Shown here one piece after another: positions 33,574 through 44,816 of a stretch of 64,000 bases of DNA. Location of the stretch: positions 124,001-188,000 of the forward strand of contig NZ_JALGRO010000002.1 in the NCBI RefSeq assembly GCF_022815645.1, given 5' to 3'. The number at the start of each line of letters is the position of its first letter. Position 1 is the stretch's first letter. The stretch is from Curtobacterium sp. VKM Ac-2922. Lineage in GTDB: Bacteria; Actinomycetota; Actinomycetes; Actinomycetales; Microbacteriaceae. The position numbers and the translations under genes were made by a program. The notes beneath the pieces are model-generated. The model did not search any database and had not been told where the DNA came from. It saw only the letters and a program-made list of their open reading frames with translations.

Positions 33574-35390
33574 GGTGCAGTCCTGGTGGTCGGGTCGGTC
33601 AGGCCGGTCGCGGTGAGCACGAGCTCGCGGGCGTCGAGCGCACGAACGAGATCACGGTCGTGCGTGACCGCGACGATGGCGGTACCGGCATCCGCCAAGG
33701 CGCCGAGCGCTCCTGCGACGGCCTGCCAGGTGGCACGATCCTGGCCGGAGGTCGGCTCGTCGAGCACGATGACCGGGGGCCGCGTCGCAACGACGGTGCC
33801 GATGGCCAACCGGCGTTGCTCGCCGCCGGACAGGGTGAACGGGTCGGCATCGGCGAGGTGGACGAGACCGAACGTCTGGAGCAGGTCATCGACGCGTGCG
33901 GCGACCTCGCCCGGGTCGGTCCCGAGCGCGGTCGGGCCGGCCACGAGTTCCTGCCGGACGGTGCGGGCGACGAACTGGTGCTCGGGGTCCTGGAACACGG
34001 TGCCGATGCGGGCAGCGAGCTGCCGGCTCGACCAACCACAGGGCGCTGGGCCGGCGGGGGGCGCTGCGGTGGCACTGGTCAGTTCGGTGGTGGCACGGAG
34101 CGTACCGACCGCCGGACGGAGCAGCCCGGCCAGGGTCAGGCCGAGTGTCGACTTGCCGATGCCGTTCGGGCCCGTGACCGCCAGGACCTCTCCCCCACGG
34201 ACGGTGAGGTCGATGCCGTGGCCGACCGGATGGCGTCGGCTGCGTGCGGTGCCGAGCTCCTCGGCGACCAGCAGGTCGGCGCCGGCGTGGAGCTCGACGG
34301 CGGGCGCGGCGGCGGCCGGCGCGGCGGCGCCGGGCGCGGCGGCATCGGGCGCGGCGTCGCCCGGCGCGGCGGCATCGGGCGCGGCGTCGGGGGGCGCGGC
34401 GGCGCCGAGCGGGCGGAATGCCACGGACGGCTTCGGGACGGGCCCTGGCATTTCGCCCGCTCGCGTCGGAGCGGGCGCGCCCATGCCGGGCGCTGCTCCG
34501 GCGGCGTCGCCGCCGAGTGGGCGGAATACCCGGGTCCCCGCCGCGACCTGCCCTGGCATTTCGCCCGCTCGCGTCGGAGCGGGGCGGGGGCGGCGAGCGG
34601 AACCGCGTGCGGGGTCGGCGCCGGGCACCCAGACGCCGGCGGCCGTCAGGGCCGCGCCGTGCTCGCGCAGGACTTCGGCGGGCGGGCCGTCGGCCAGCAC
34701 GCCGGCCCCGGGCGCGAGCAGCACCAGTCGGTCGACCAGGTCGAGCCAGGTGCCGATCCGGTGCTCCACGACGAGCATGGTCGCGCCGGTGTCGTCGAGC
34801 AGTGCCCGCACGGCATCGTGGACCTGACGGACGCCGTCGGGGTCGAGGTTGGCGCACGGTTCGTCGAGCACGAGGGCCCCCGGGCGCATCGCGAGCACCC
34901 CGGCGAGCGCCAACCGCTGCCGTTGTCCACCCGAGAGCATCGTGGTGGACCGGTCGAGGGGCAGGGCGAGCCCCACGACCTCGAGTGCGGACCGGACCCG
35001 CTCCCAGATGGCTGCTCGCGGGACGCCGAGGTTCTCGCAGCCGAACGCGACGTCGTCGCCGACGCGTGACATCACCGTGTGGGCTTCGGGGTCCTGCATG
35101 ACCAGGCCGACGCGGCCACGGGCCGACCCGGGTGCAGCACCGTCGACCGTCACCGAACCCTGCACGGAAGCCGCCGAGTGGTCGTCCGCGTCGGGCTCGT
35201 CAGGCAGCACCGCGGCCACGGCGCGCAGGAGCGTGGACTTGCCCGCCCCGGACGCCCCGACCACGGCGACACGTTCACCGGGCTCGACGACCAGGTCGAG
35301 CCCGCGGACGGCCCAGGCGTCACGCGCGGCGTACCGCCAACCCCAGTCGCGGAACTCGATCCGAGCGGGGGTGACACCCGCCTGGTTCAC
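33570..35390 (-). CDS. Fused ECF ATPase (YkoD-like) with palindromic-element linker
   Basis: 606 residues from a GTG overlapping the S-component stop. Domain 1 (about 10-240) has Walker A GASGAGKST, signature LSGGQRQRLALAG and Walker B ALVLDEPCANLD. Domain 2 (about 390-606) has GPNGIGKST, LSGGEQRRLAIG and VIVLDEPTSGQD. Fused dual ATPases of about 480-560 residues power YkoEDC-type ECF importers. The linker (about 270-380) is enlarged: two palindromic elements are translated here as RAGEMPG...FRPLG, followed by an Ala/Pro/Asp repeat tract, without breaking the frame. Confidence 0.9.
   Translation of the reverse strand: MNQAGVTPARIEFRDWGWRYAARDAWAVRGLDLVVEPGERVAVVGASGAGKSTLLRAVAAVLPDEPDADDHSAASVQGSVTVDGAAPGSARGRVGLVMQDPEAHTVMSRVGDDVAFGCENLGVPRAAIWERVRSALEVVGLALPLDRSTTMLSGGQRQRLALAGVLAMRPGALVLDEPCANLDPDGVRQVHDAVRALLDDTGATMLVVEHRIGTWLDLVDRLVLLAPGAGVLADGPPAEVLREHGAALTAAGVWVPGADPARGSARRPRPAPTRAGEMPGQVAAGTRVFRPLGGDAAGAAPGMGAPAPTRAGEMPGPVPKPSVAFRPLGAAAPPDAAPDAAAPGDAAPDAAAPGAAAPAAAAPAVELHAGADLLVAEELGTARSRRHPVGHGIDLTVRGGEVLAVTGPNGIGKSTLGLTLAGLLRPAVGTLRATTELTSATAAPPAGPAPCGWSSRQLAARIGTVFQDPEHQFVARTVRQELVAGPTALGTDPGEVAARVDDLLQTFGLVHLADADPFTLSGGEQRRLAIGTVVATRPPVIVLDEPTSGQDRATWQAVAGALGALADAGTAIVAVTHDRDLVRALDARELVLTATGLTDPTTRTAP
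34404..34464. repeat. Palindromic element, copy 6, inside the ECF ATPase gene
   Basis: Ends GAGCGGGCGGAATGCC and GGCATTTCGCCCGCTCGC. On the coding (minus) strand it gives ERAGEMPG-type sequence and, after the centre, FRPLG. The reading frame is open through it. Confidence 0.8.
34515..34572. repeat. Palindromic element, copy 7, inside the ECF ATPase gene
   Basis: Ends GAGTGGGCGGAATACC and GGCATTTCGCCCGCTCGC. The right flank GTCGGAGCGGG is shared with copy 6, suggesting local duplication of an in-frame unit of about 108 bp. Confidence 0.8.
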
Positions 35391-36037
35391 GCCGCGGGGG
35401 TCCGGCGCCGCTGCGCGTGCTCGCGGCCGACGGCGAACGAGGACAGGACGCCGGTCCGTGCCAGTGCACGCGCGACGAGCCAGGACCCGAGGCCGGCGAT
35501 CACGGCACCCGAGACGATGCCGCTGATGACGTAGACGAGCTTGAACGCCGGGTCGAGACCCGCGTACGAGAGCACGATGTCGTTCAGGCCCATCGCCAGC
35601 CCGGCGACGGCACCGGCGAGCACCACGACGGGCAGTCGGTACACGCGGTACAAGAACAGCGCGAGGACGAGCTCGGCACCCAGGCCCTGGACGAGTCCGG
35701 CCTCGAGCGTGGTCCACCCCCACTGGGTGCCGAACAGCGCCTCGACACTGGCGGCAACCAACTCGGCGAAGAGCGCGGCACCCGGCTTGCGCACGATGAT
35801 CGCGACGAGGGGCCCGGCGAGCAGCCAGACACCCCCGAAGAGCGCCTGTGTGCCGGGCAGCAGGAGCGCGACGGCCGTGGACAGGGGCTCGTACCCGAAC
35901 TCCCAGACCTTGAAGACCACGCCGACGGCGACGGCCAGGACGCTGGCGACGACGATGTCGACGACGCGCCATCGCAGCGAACGGCGGCCGACGGGGGCCG
36001 CGGTGGACGGAACAGCAGATGACGTGCCGACAGGCAT
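35387..36037 (-). CDS. Thiamine/HMP-type ECF substrate-binding component (YkoE-like)
   Basis: 216 residues, six hydrophobic segments starting at VVDIVVASVLAVAVGVVFKVWEFGYEPLS, the YkoE signature, with GTQALFGGVWLLAGPLVAIIVRKPGAALFAELVAASVEALFG following. YkoE proteins bind thiamine or its hydroxymethylpyrimidine precursor in ECF importers. A TPP riboswitch immediately upstream confirms control by thiamine status. First gene of the operon; the stop overlaps the GTG of the ATPase gene. Confidence 0.92.
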   Translation of the reverse strand: MPVGTSSAVPSTAAPVGRRSLRWRVVDIVVASVLAVAVGVVFKVWEFGYEPLSTAVALLLPGTQALFGGVWLLAGPLVAIIVRKPGAALFAELVAASVEALFGTQWGWTTLEAGLVQGLGAELVLALFLYRVYRLPVVVLAGAVAGLAMGLNDIVLSYAGLDPAFKLVYVISGIVSGAVIAGLGSWLVARALARTGVLSSFAVGREHAQRRRTPAA

Positions 36038-36042
36038 GTGGA

Positions 36043-36131
36043 CTCCTCCCTGCGCCGGCATGACCCGGATCAGGTTCGACGGTCGGAGCGCGACTCGCTC
36101 CCTCTCAGCCCGGCGATCCCGGACTCCCGTG
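36043..36131 (-). ncRNA. TPP (THI element) riboswitch
   Basis: On the minus strand the conserved THI parts are seen in order: GGGAGTCCGGG, the pyrimidine-sensor CTGAGAGGGA, then ACCGTCGAACCTGATCCGGG and TCATGCCGGCGCAGGGA, ending about 6 nt before the ykoE-like ATG. The 3' GGGAGG doubles as the Shine-Dalgarno, so thiamine pyrophosphate probably blocks translation. Confidence 0.96.
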
Positions 36132-36142
36132 TGTGTCCCAGC

Positions 36143-36148
36143 AGTGTA
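36143..36148 (-). promoter_or_regulatory. -10 box TACACT for the TPP riboswitch transcript
   Basis: On the minus strand TACACT lies 11 bp upstream of the aptamer 5' end, fitting a start site just before the riboswitch. Confidence 0.5.
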
Positions 36149-36165
36149 CTGCGGCGCGGCGCCCG

Positions 36166-36486
36166 TTACTTCTTGAGGACGCGGACGAGCTTGCGGAGGA
36201 CGGTGCCGGTCACCCAGATCACCGGGATGCACACGACGAGCAGCGAGATCAGGTTCGGTTCGAACTCCAGGTCCTTGCCAGGACGACGCACGTAGGCGCC
36301 AACGGGGAGCGTCGCGCCACCACCGCCACCGCCACCGTTCTGGTCGTCGCCACCGCCGCCGAAGCCGAACCACCCGACGGACACCGGGATGAGGGTCTGG
36401 TCCCCGACCTCGACCGGGTCTCCGTAGTTCGAGGAGACGCCGAAGGGGCGCACCTTGTCTGCGATCTGCGTCACGATGTTGGTCAT
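36166..36486 (-). CDS. GerW/YtfJ-like small protein with C-terminal membrane anchor
   Basis: 106 residues. GVSSNYGDPVEVGDQTLIPVSVGWFGFGGG resembles the GerW (spore YtfJ) domain, in which a beta-rich segment is followed by glycine-rich loops (here GGGG runs). The C terminus has one transmembrane helix, LISLLVVCIPVIWVTGTVL, and a Lys/Arg tail, so the domain probably sits at the membrane. GerW-like proteins occur in many non-sporulating bacteria with unknown function. TAGCCT lies 6 nt before the ATG. Confidence 0.6.
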   Translation of the reverse strand: MTNIVTQIADKVRPFGVSSNYGDPVEVGDQTLIPVSVGWFGFGGGGDDQNGGGGGGGATLPVGAYVRRPGKDLEFEPNLISLLVVCIPVIWVTGTVLRKLVRVLKK

Positions 36487-36492
36487 GGCGCG

Positions 36493-36498
36493 AGGCTA
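36493..36498 (-). promoter_or_regulatory. -10 box TAGCCT for the GerW-like gene
   Basis: On the minus strand TAGCCT precedes the ATG at 36486 by exactly 6 nt. Confidence 0.5.
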
Positions 36499-36620
36499 CT
36501 CCGCGGCACCCCGGGTGCGCGGAGGCCCCTGTCCACAGGGCGTGGGGCGGTCGGACCCGTCCACGGGCCCGGCAGGGCGGCGGACAGCACAGGGAGGCGC
36601 CGATACGCTCAGCGAGACAT

Positions 36621-38875
<2,255 letters not shown>

Positions 38876-38879
<4 letters not shown>

Positions 38880-41359
38880 CCAAGCGGACCCCGGTCTCGA
38901 CCTACCGGTTGCAGGTGTCCCCGGACTTCGACCTGGCGGCCGCGGCCGACGTCGTCGAGTACGTGCACGACCTCGGTGCGGACTGGTTGTACCTGTCGCC
39001 GGTGCTGCAGGCCGAGCCCGGCTCCGCCCACGGCTACGACGTGGTCGACCACACGCACGTCGACACCGAGCGCGGCGGCGACGCGGCGTTCCGTGCCCTC
39101 ACCGAGGCGGCCCACGCTGCGGGACTCGGCGTGCTCGTCGACATCGTGCCCAACCACGTCGGTGTCGCGACCCCGGAGACGAACCCGTGGTGGTGGTCCC
39201 TGCTCGAGCGCGGGCAGGAGTCACCCGTGGCCTGGGCGTTCGACGTCGACTGGCAGGCGGGCGACGGTCGACTGCGTGTCCCCGTGCTCGCGGACGACAT
39301 GCTCGACGCGGTCTCGCTGGACACGTCCGATGCCGAGCGCCCGGTGCTGCGAGTCGGGGCCACCGCGTACCCGACCGCTCCGGGCACGGTCCACGACGGC
39401 GACGACGTGCCGACCGTGCACGCTCGACAGCACTACGAGTTCATCCACTGGAAGCGCGCCGACCACGACCTGAACTACCGACGGTTCTTCGCGGTCAACA
39501 CCCTCGCGGCGATCCGCGTCGAGGAGCCCGAGGTGTTCGCGGCCTCGCACGCCGTGGTCGGTGAGTGGTTCCGCGACGGTCTGGTCGACGGCCTGCGCAT
39601 CGACCACCCGGACGGGCTGTACGACCCCGCCGGCTACCTCGGCGACCTGCACCGTCTGACCGGTGGTGCGTACACCCTGGTCGAGAAGATCCTCGAGCCC
39701 GGCGAGGAACTCCCCGGCAGCTGGCCGGTCGACGGCACCACCGGCTACGACGCGCTCGGCACGATGGACCGGGTGTTCGTCGACCCCCGCGGCGAGGAAC
39801 CGCTGTGGGCGACCGTCGAGGCCGAACCCGCCGACTGGCAGGCCCTGACCCACGACACCCGACGCGGGATCGCCGACGGCATCCTCGGCAGCGAGGTGGA
39901 GCGTCTTGCCCGTCTGTTCGAGGCCCAGGGGCTGACCGAGGACCACGCTCGACTGGTCGACGCGCTCGCCGAGGTCATCGCCTGCTTCGACGTCTACCGG
40001 ACCTACCTGCCGGAGGGCGCGCACTTCCTGATCGACGCGCTCGAGGGCGCCGCCGAGACGCGACCCGACCTGGCCGACGTCATCGACCGCATCGCGCCGT
40101 CGCTGATCGACCCGTCGAACGCTGCTGCGATCCGCCTGCAGCAGACCAGCGGGATGGTGATGGCCAAGGGCGTCGAGGACACCGCGTTCTACCGCTCCGC
40201 CAAGCTCAGCTCGCTCAGCGAGGTCGGCGGTGACCCGAGCATCTTCGCCGTCTCGGTGGAGGAGTTCCACGCCGCGCAACGTGAGCGGCTGGCGAGCTGG
40301 CCACACACGATGACGACGCTCACCACGCACGACACGAAGCGCAGCGAGGACACCCGCGCTCGCATCGCCGTGCTCGCGGAGCTGGGTGACGAGTGGACCG
40401 AGGTGTTCCACCGGCTGAACACGCTCGCGCCGCTCGAGGACCATGTCTTCGCGAACCTGCTCTGGCAGGCGATCGTGGGCGCGCGCCCCGCCAGCCGCGA
40501 ACGCCTGCACGCCTACGCCGAGAAGGCATCGCGCGAAGCCGGTGACAGCACCACGTGGACCGAGCCGGACCAGGACTTCGAGGGGCGCATGCACGCGCTG
40601 GTCGACGCTGCGTTCGACGACCCGACGGTGGTCGCCGTGCTCGACGACCTCGACGAGCGGATCAACGCGGCGGGGTGGTCGAACGGTCTCGGCCTGAAGC
40701 TCGTGCAGCTGACCGCGCCGGGCGTTCCCGACGTCTACCAGGGCACCGAGCTCTGGGACCGTTCGCTCGTCGACCCGGACAACCGTCGCGCGGTCGACTA
40801 CGCCGAGCGCCGCCGCATCCTGGCCGAGCTCGACGGCCCCGACGACGACGGCCCCGAGATGCTGCCCTCGATCGGGATCGACGGCGAGGCCAAGCTGCTG
40901 GTCACCAGCCGCGCGTTGCGTCTGCGGCGCGATCGCCCCGAGTTGTTCACGCGACACCTGCCGGTCGAGGCCACCGGCAGCGCGGCCGACCACGTGGTCG
41001 CCTTCGACCGCGGCGGCGCCGTGACCGTCGCCACCCGCCTGCCGATCGGGCTCGAGCGGGTCGGCGGGTGGGGTGACACCTGCATCCACCCGGCTCCCGT
41101 CGACCGTGTCGACGCCCTGACCGGGAGGCACTTCCCGGCAGCCAGGGGCGTCCAGCTCTCCGAGCTGCTCGCCACCTACCCCGTCGCCCTGCTGGTGCCC
41201 TCGGCCGACGTCGCGGCCGGTCACACCGACGCGGTCACGAGTGCCGCCGCGACCGGCGACACGACAGCGAACAGCACGACAGCGAACGACACGAGCACGA
41301 CCGATGCGACCGAGACGGACGCGCAGGCCGAGATCGAGATCCTGGAGGGTCACGCATGA
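38876..41359 (+). CDS. treY: Malto-oligosyltrehalose synthase TreY
   Basis: 827 residues from a GTG (GTGA overlap with glgX). GH13 family signatures [44 protein letters not shown] and [13 protein letters not shown] identify TreY, which converts the reducing-end linkage of maltodextrins into a trehalose unit. The last 60 residues are Thr/Ala/Asp-rich and low in complexity. Overlaps treZ by 4 bp (ATGA), so the three enzymes are cotranslated. Confidence 0.96.
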
Positions 41360-43119
41360 CCGCACCCGATCGGTACGCCGTCTGGGCGCCGACCCCCGAG
41401 CGCGTGCGCCTGGTCGTCGACGGCACCGAGTACCCGCTGACCCGCGGAGACGACGACTGGTGGCGCACCGACGCGATCGTGCCCGTCGTCGGTGCCCGGT
41501 ACGGGTTCCGGCTCGACGATGACGACGCGGTCCGCCCCGACCCCCGCAGCCGGTACCAGCCGGACGGCGTGCACGGCGCGTCCGAGGTGGTCGACCCCGC
41601 ACGGTTCGCCTGGACCGACGAGTCGTGGACCGGCCGCCCGGCCCGCGGCGCCGTGATCTACGAGATGCACGTCGGCACCTACACACCCGAGGGCACGCTC
41701 GACGCCGCAGCCGAGCAGCTCGACCACCTGGTGGAGCTCGGCGTGGAGTTCGTCGAACTGCTGCCGGTCAACGCCGTCAACGGCGAGTGGAACTGGGGCT
41801 ACGACGGTGTCGCCTGGTACGCCGTGCATGCGCCGTACGGCGGGCCGGATGCCTACGACCGCTTCGTCGACACCGCGCACGCGCTCGGCCTCGGCGTGAT
41901 CCAGGACGTCGTGTACAACCACCTCGGTCCGAGCGGCAACTACCTGCCGCTGTACGGGCCGTACCTGACGCAGGGGCTGGCGAACACGTGGGGCGACTCG
42001 GTCAACGTCGAGCACCCCGAAGTCCGCCGGTACGTGCTGGACAACGTCCGGATGTGGTTGCGCGACCACCACGTCGACGGCCTGCGACTGGATGCCGTGC
42101 ACGCGATCCGTGACACCACGCGGCCGCACGTGCTGGCCGAGATGGCGAGCGAGTCCGATGCCTTCTCGGCGTTCACCGGCATCCCGCGCTCCCTCATCGC
42201 CGAGTCCGACCTGAACGACCCCGTGATGTTCCGCCCGCAGGAAGCCGCGGGGTACGGCCTCGCCGGACAGTGGTCCGACGACTTCCACCACGCGGTGCAC
42301 GTCGCACTCACCGGCGAGACGAACGGCTACTACGCCGACTTCGCCCCGCTGTCGGCGCTGGCGAAGGTCCTGCACGAGGGCTTCTTCCACGACGGCACGT
42401 GGTCCTCGTTCCGCGGCAAGCGGCACGGGCGCCCGATCGACCGCGGGACGTCACCCGCGACCGCACTGGTCGTCGCGAACCAGAACCACGACCAGATCGG
42501 CAACCGGGCGACCGGCGACCGCCTCGCCGCGACGCTCGACGACGAAGGTCTCGTCATCGCAGCGGCCCTGACGTTGCTCGGCCCCTTCACGCCGATGCTG
42601 TTCATGGGCGAGGAGTTCGCCGCGACGACGCCGTGGCAGTTCTTCACGTCGCACCCGGAACCCGAGCTGGGCAAGGCCACGGCCGAGGGACGCATCGCCG
42701 AGTTCGCCCAGCACGGCTGGGACGAGTCCGCCGTCCCGGATCCGCAGGACCCTCGGACGTTCCAGGACTCGAAGCTCGACTGGTCCGACGCGACGTCCGC
42801 GCGCGGGACGGCGATCCTGCGGGCGTACCGGGTGCTCGTCGCACTCCGACGGACCGACGAGGCGTTCGTCGACCACCGCTACGAGGCCAACGCCGTCCGG
42901 TTCGACGAGGACCGACGCTGGCTGGTGCTGACGCGCGGGTTGCTCGGCCCGACCGCCGCACCGGTGCACGTCGTCGTGAACTTCCTCGACGACGCGGCGA
43001 CGGTGCCGGTGCCCGGTGCCACCGGCGAGGTGTTCTACGCCTTCGGCGGGGCCTCGATCGAGGACGACGACAACGAGACCGTCCACTTCACGGGGCGCGG
43101 GATCCTCGTGCTCCGGTAG
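41356..43119 (+). CDS. treZ: Malto-oligosyltrehalose trehalohydrolase TreZ
   Basis: 587 residues. An N-terminal E-set domain ([15 protein letters not shown]) precedes the GH13 barrel: [32 protein letters not shown] (nucleophile), [10 protein letters not shown] (acid Glu) and [13 protein letters not shown]. It releases free trehalose made by TreY. With GlgX and TreY it forms the complete glycogen-to-trehalose route, important for osmotic and desiccation tolerance. A 14-bp hairpin terminator follows 20 bp after the stop. Confidence 0.96.
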   Translation: MTAPDRYAVWAPTPERVRLVVDGTEYPLTRGDDDWWRTDAIVPVVGARYGFRLDDDDAVRPDPRSRYQPDGVHGASEVVDPARFAWTDESWTGRPARGAVIYEMHVGTYTPEGTLDAAAEQLDHLVELGVEFVELLPVNAVNGEWNWGYDGVAWYAVHAPYGGPDAYDRFVDTAHALGLGVIQDVVYNHLGPSGNYLPLYGPYLTQGLANTWGDSVNVEHPEVRRYVLDNVRMWLRDHHVDGLRLDAVHAIRDTTRPHVLAEMASESDAFSAFTGIPRSLIAESDLNDPVMFRPQEAAGYGLAGQWSDDFHHAVHVALTGETNGYYADFAPLSALAKVLHEGFFHDGTWSSFRGKRHGRPIDRGTSPATALVVANQNHDQIGNRATGDRLAATLDDEGLVIAAALTLLGPFTPMLFMGEEFAATTPWQFFTSHPEPELGKATAEGRIAEFAQHGWDESAVPDPQDPRTFQDSKLDWSDATSARGTAILRAYRVLVALRRTDEAFVDHRYEANAVRFDEDRRWLVLTRGLLGPTAAPVHVVVNFLDDAATVPVPGATGEVFYAFGGASIEDDDNETVHFTGRGILVLR

Positions 43120-43138
43120 GGACACGACCCCGCACGGC

Positions 43139-43170
43139 ACGAAGGGCCACCCTCGCGGGTGGCCCTTCGT
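43139..43170. terminator. Bidirectional hairpin between treZ and the mannosyltransferase gene
   Basis: A 14-bp stem (43139-43152 with 43157-43170) with loop TCGC lies between two convergent genes and can end both transcripts. Confidence 0.8.
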
Positions 43171-43195
43171 CGTTGCGCTCGCCGAGGACGGGCCC

Positions 43196-43990
43196 TCAGC
43201 GGATGGGGTTGGCGACCGCGTGCGCGTTCCGCCGGACGGACGGCAGCGGCTTGTGCTCCTTCGCCAGGGCACGGACCTCGCGCAGCCGCCGGTCGATGCC
43301 CCACTTGGTCACGAGCGTGAGGCTCTCGCGGACGATGTTGCCGCTCATCTTCGAGACGCCGAACTCGCGCTCGGTGAACGTGATCGGGGTCTCGGCGACC
43401 TGCAGGCCGGCCTCGAGGGCACGCCAGCACAGGTCCACCTGGAAGCAGTAGCCCTTCGACGCGATGCCCGACAGGTCGATGCGCTCGAGTGCCGAGCGGG
43501 TGAAGACGCGGAACCCGCCGGTGGCGTCGCGGACCGCGATGCCCAGTGCGAGCCGGGTGTAGAGGTTGCCGCCGCGCGACAGCAGCTCGCGGTGCCACGG
43601 CCAGTTCTCGACCTCGCCGCCGTGGATCCAGCGCGAGCCGAGCACCAGGTCGTTCGAGTCGGCGAGCTCGAGCATCCACGGCAGGTACTCCGGGTGGTGC
43701 GAGCCGTCGGCGTCCATCTCGACGAGCTTGTCGTAGCCGTTGGTCAGGCCCCAGTCGAAGCCGGCCAGGTACGCGCCGCCCAGGCCGTTCTTCTCGGTCC
43801 GGTGCAGCACGTGCACCCGGTCGGTCTCCGTCGCCAGGACGTCGGCGATGTCACCGGTGCCGTCGGGCGAGTTGTCGTCCACGACCAGCACGTGCACGTG
43901 CTCGTCGGTCGCCGCCAACGTGCGCGCCACGATCGGGCGGATGTTGTCCGCTTCGTCGTAGGTCGGGATGATGACCAGGGTCTCGCTCAT
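43196..43990 (-). CDS. Polyprenol monophosphomannose synthase (Ppm1-like GT2)
   Basis: 264 residues. The GT-A fold starts VIIPTYDEADNIRPIV; DDNSPDGT and MDADGSHHPEYLPWML bind GDP-mannose and metal, and GYCFQVDLCWRAL is the acceptor motif of dolichol-phosphate-mannose synthases. It makes the polyprenyl-phosphate-mannose that fuels lipoglycan and protein mannosylation at the outer membrane face. It lacks the Lnt-like domain found in the mycobacterial fusion. The GT39 enzyme downstream could use its product. Confidence 0.93.
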   Translation of the reverse strand: MSETLVIIPTYDEADNIRPIVARTLAATDEHVHVLVVDDNSPDGTGDIADVLATETDRVHVLHRTEKNGLGGAYLAGFDWGLTNGYDKLVEMDADGSHHPEYLPWMLELADSNDLVLGSRWIHGGEVENWPWHRELLSRGGNLYTRLALGIAVRDATGGFRVFTRSALERIDLSGIASKGYCFQVDLCWRALEAGLQVAETPITFTEREFGVSKMSGNIVRESLTLVTKWGIDRRLREVRALAKEHKPLPSVRRNAHAVANPIR

Positions 43991-44036
43991 GATGCTCCTC
44001 GGTGCTTCTGGTCGAACGTATCTGGGGTGTGCTGGG

Positions 44037-44816
44037 TCAGGAGTCCGACAGCTCTGCGAACACGATCAGGTTGTCTGTGTAATGCCCAGTTGCGGTGTCG
44101 AAGACGCCGTCGCAGGTGATCAGCCGCAGGGTGGGCGTGGGGGTCACGCCGTAGACGTCGCTCGTCGGGAACGCGGACTTGGCGGCCCGCTCCGTCCGGT
44201 CGACGGTGAAGGTGCGCGTCGTCCCGTCGGACATGGCGACGTGGATCTGGTCGCCGGACACCAGCTCGTCCAGGCGGAAGAACACGGCGGCGCTCGTGGG
44301 GCTGTCGACGTGTCCGGCGATCACGGCCGGGCCGACCTGGCCCGGCACGATGCCGTCGCTGAACCAGCCGGCGTCGTCCCATCCGGTGGGCGGGTCGAGC
44401 TCGCCGGCCGAGCCCCGGTGCAGGTCCTCGAGCGTGGCATCGACGCCGATCGCCGGGATGCTGACACGCGTGGGCGTCGCGTCCGACTTGGCGGCGGGGG
44501 CGGCCGGGTCCTGGAACCCGGTCGTGTCCCGGTCGCCACCGCCGGACGACGAAGCACCCGACGACAACCCACCGGGCGAACCCGACGATGACGACGACCC
44601 GCCGGACGACGAAGACCCCGACGAACCCGACGACGACCCACCGGACGATGACGACGACGCCGCAACCGGCCCACCCGTCGGACCGTCGCCGGCAGCAACG
44701 GCCACCCCGGTCGCGACCGCCGCGCCCGCCACGACGACCGCGGCTCCGGCAGCGAGGACCGTCCACCGACGACGTCCCGACCAGGGTGTGCGGGGCGCCG
44801 CCCGCCGCCCGCTCAC
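44037..44816 (-). CDS. Class E/F-type sortase
   Basis: 259 residues from a GTG overlapping the GH8 stop. One membrane anchor near residues 18-45 is followed by a Ser/Gly linker (about 45-95), then the sortase barrel: PAIGVDATLEDLHRG, catalytic His in VIAGHVDSPTSAAVFFRL and catalytic Cys in LRLITCDGVFD. The C-terminal strand is GHYTDNLIVFAEL, where I expected Arg or another residue after HY. The class resembles actinobacterial non-pilin sortases. No LPXTG-type sorting signal was seen in the neighbouring proteins, so its substrate is elsewhere or atypical. Confidence 0.88.
   Translation of the reverse strand: MSGRRAAPRTPWSGRRRWTVLAAGAAVVVAGAAVATGVAVAAGDGPTGGPVAASSSSSGGSSSGSSGSSSSGGSSSSSGSPGGLSSGASSSGGGDRDTTGFQDPAAPAAKSDATPTRVSIPAIGVDATLEDLHRGSAGELDPPTGWDDAGWFSDGIVPGQVGPAVIAGHVDSPTSAAVFFRLDELVSGDQIHVAMSDGTTRTFTVDRTERAAKSAFPTSDVYGVTPTPTLRLITCDGVFDTATGHYTDNLIVFAELSDS

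Noticed and set aside
39221..41686. An 821-codon frame antisense to treY
   Set aside because: Composition is Arg/Gly/Val-rich shadow sequence; treY on the plus strand carries all expected GH13 motifs.
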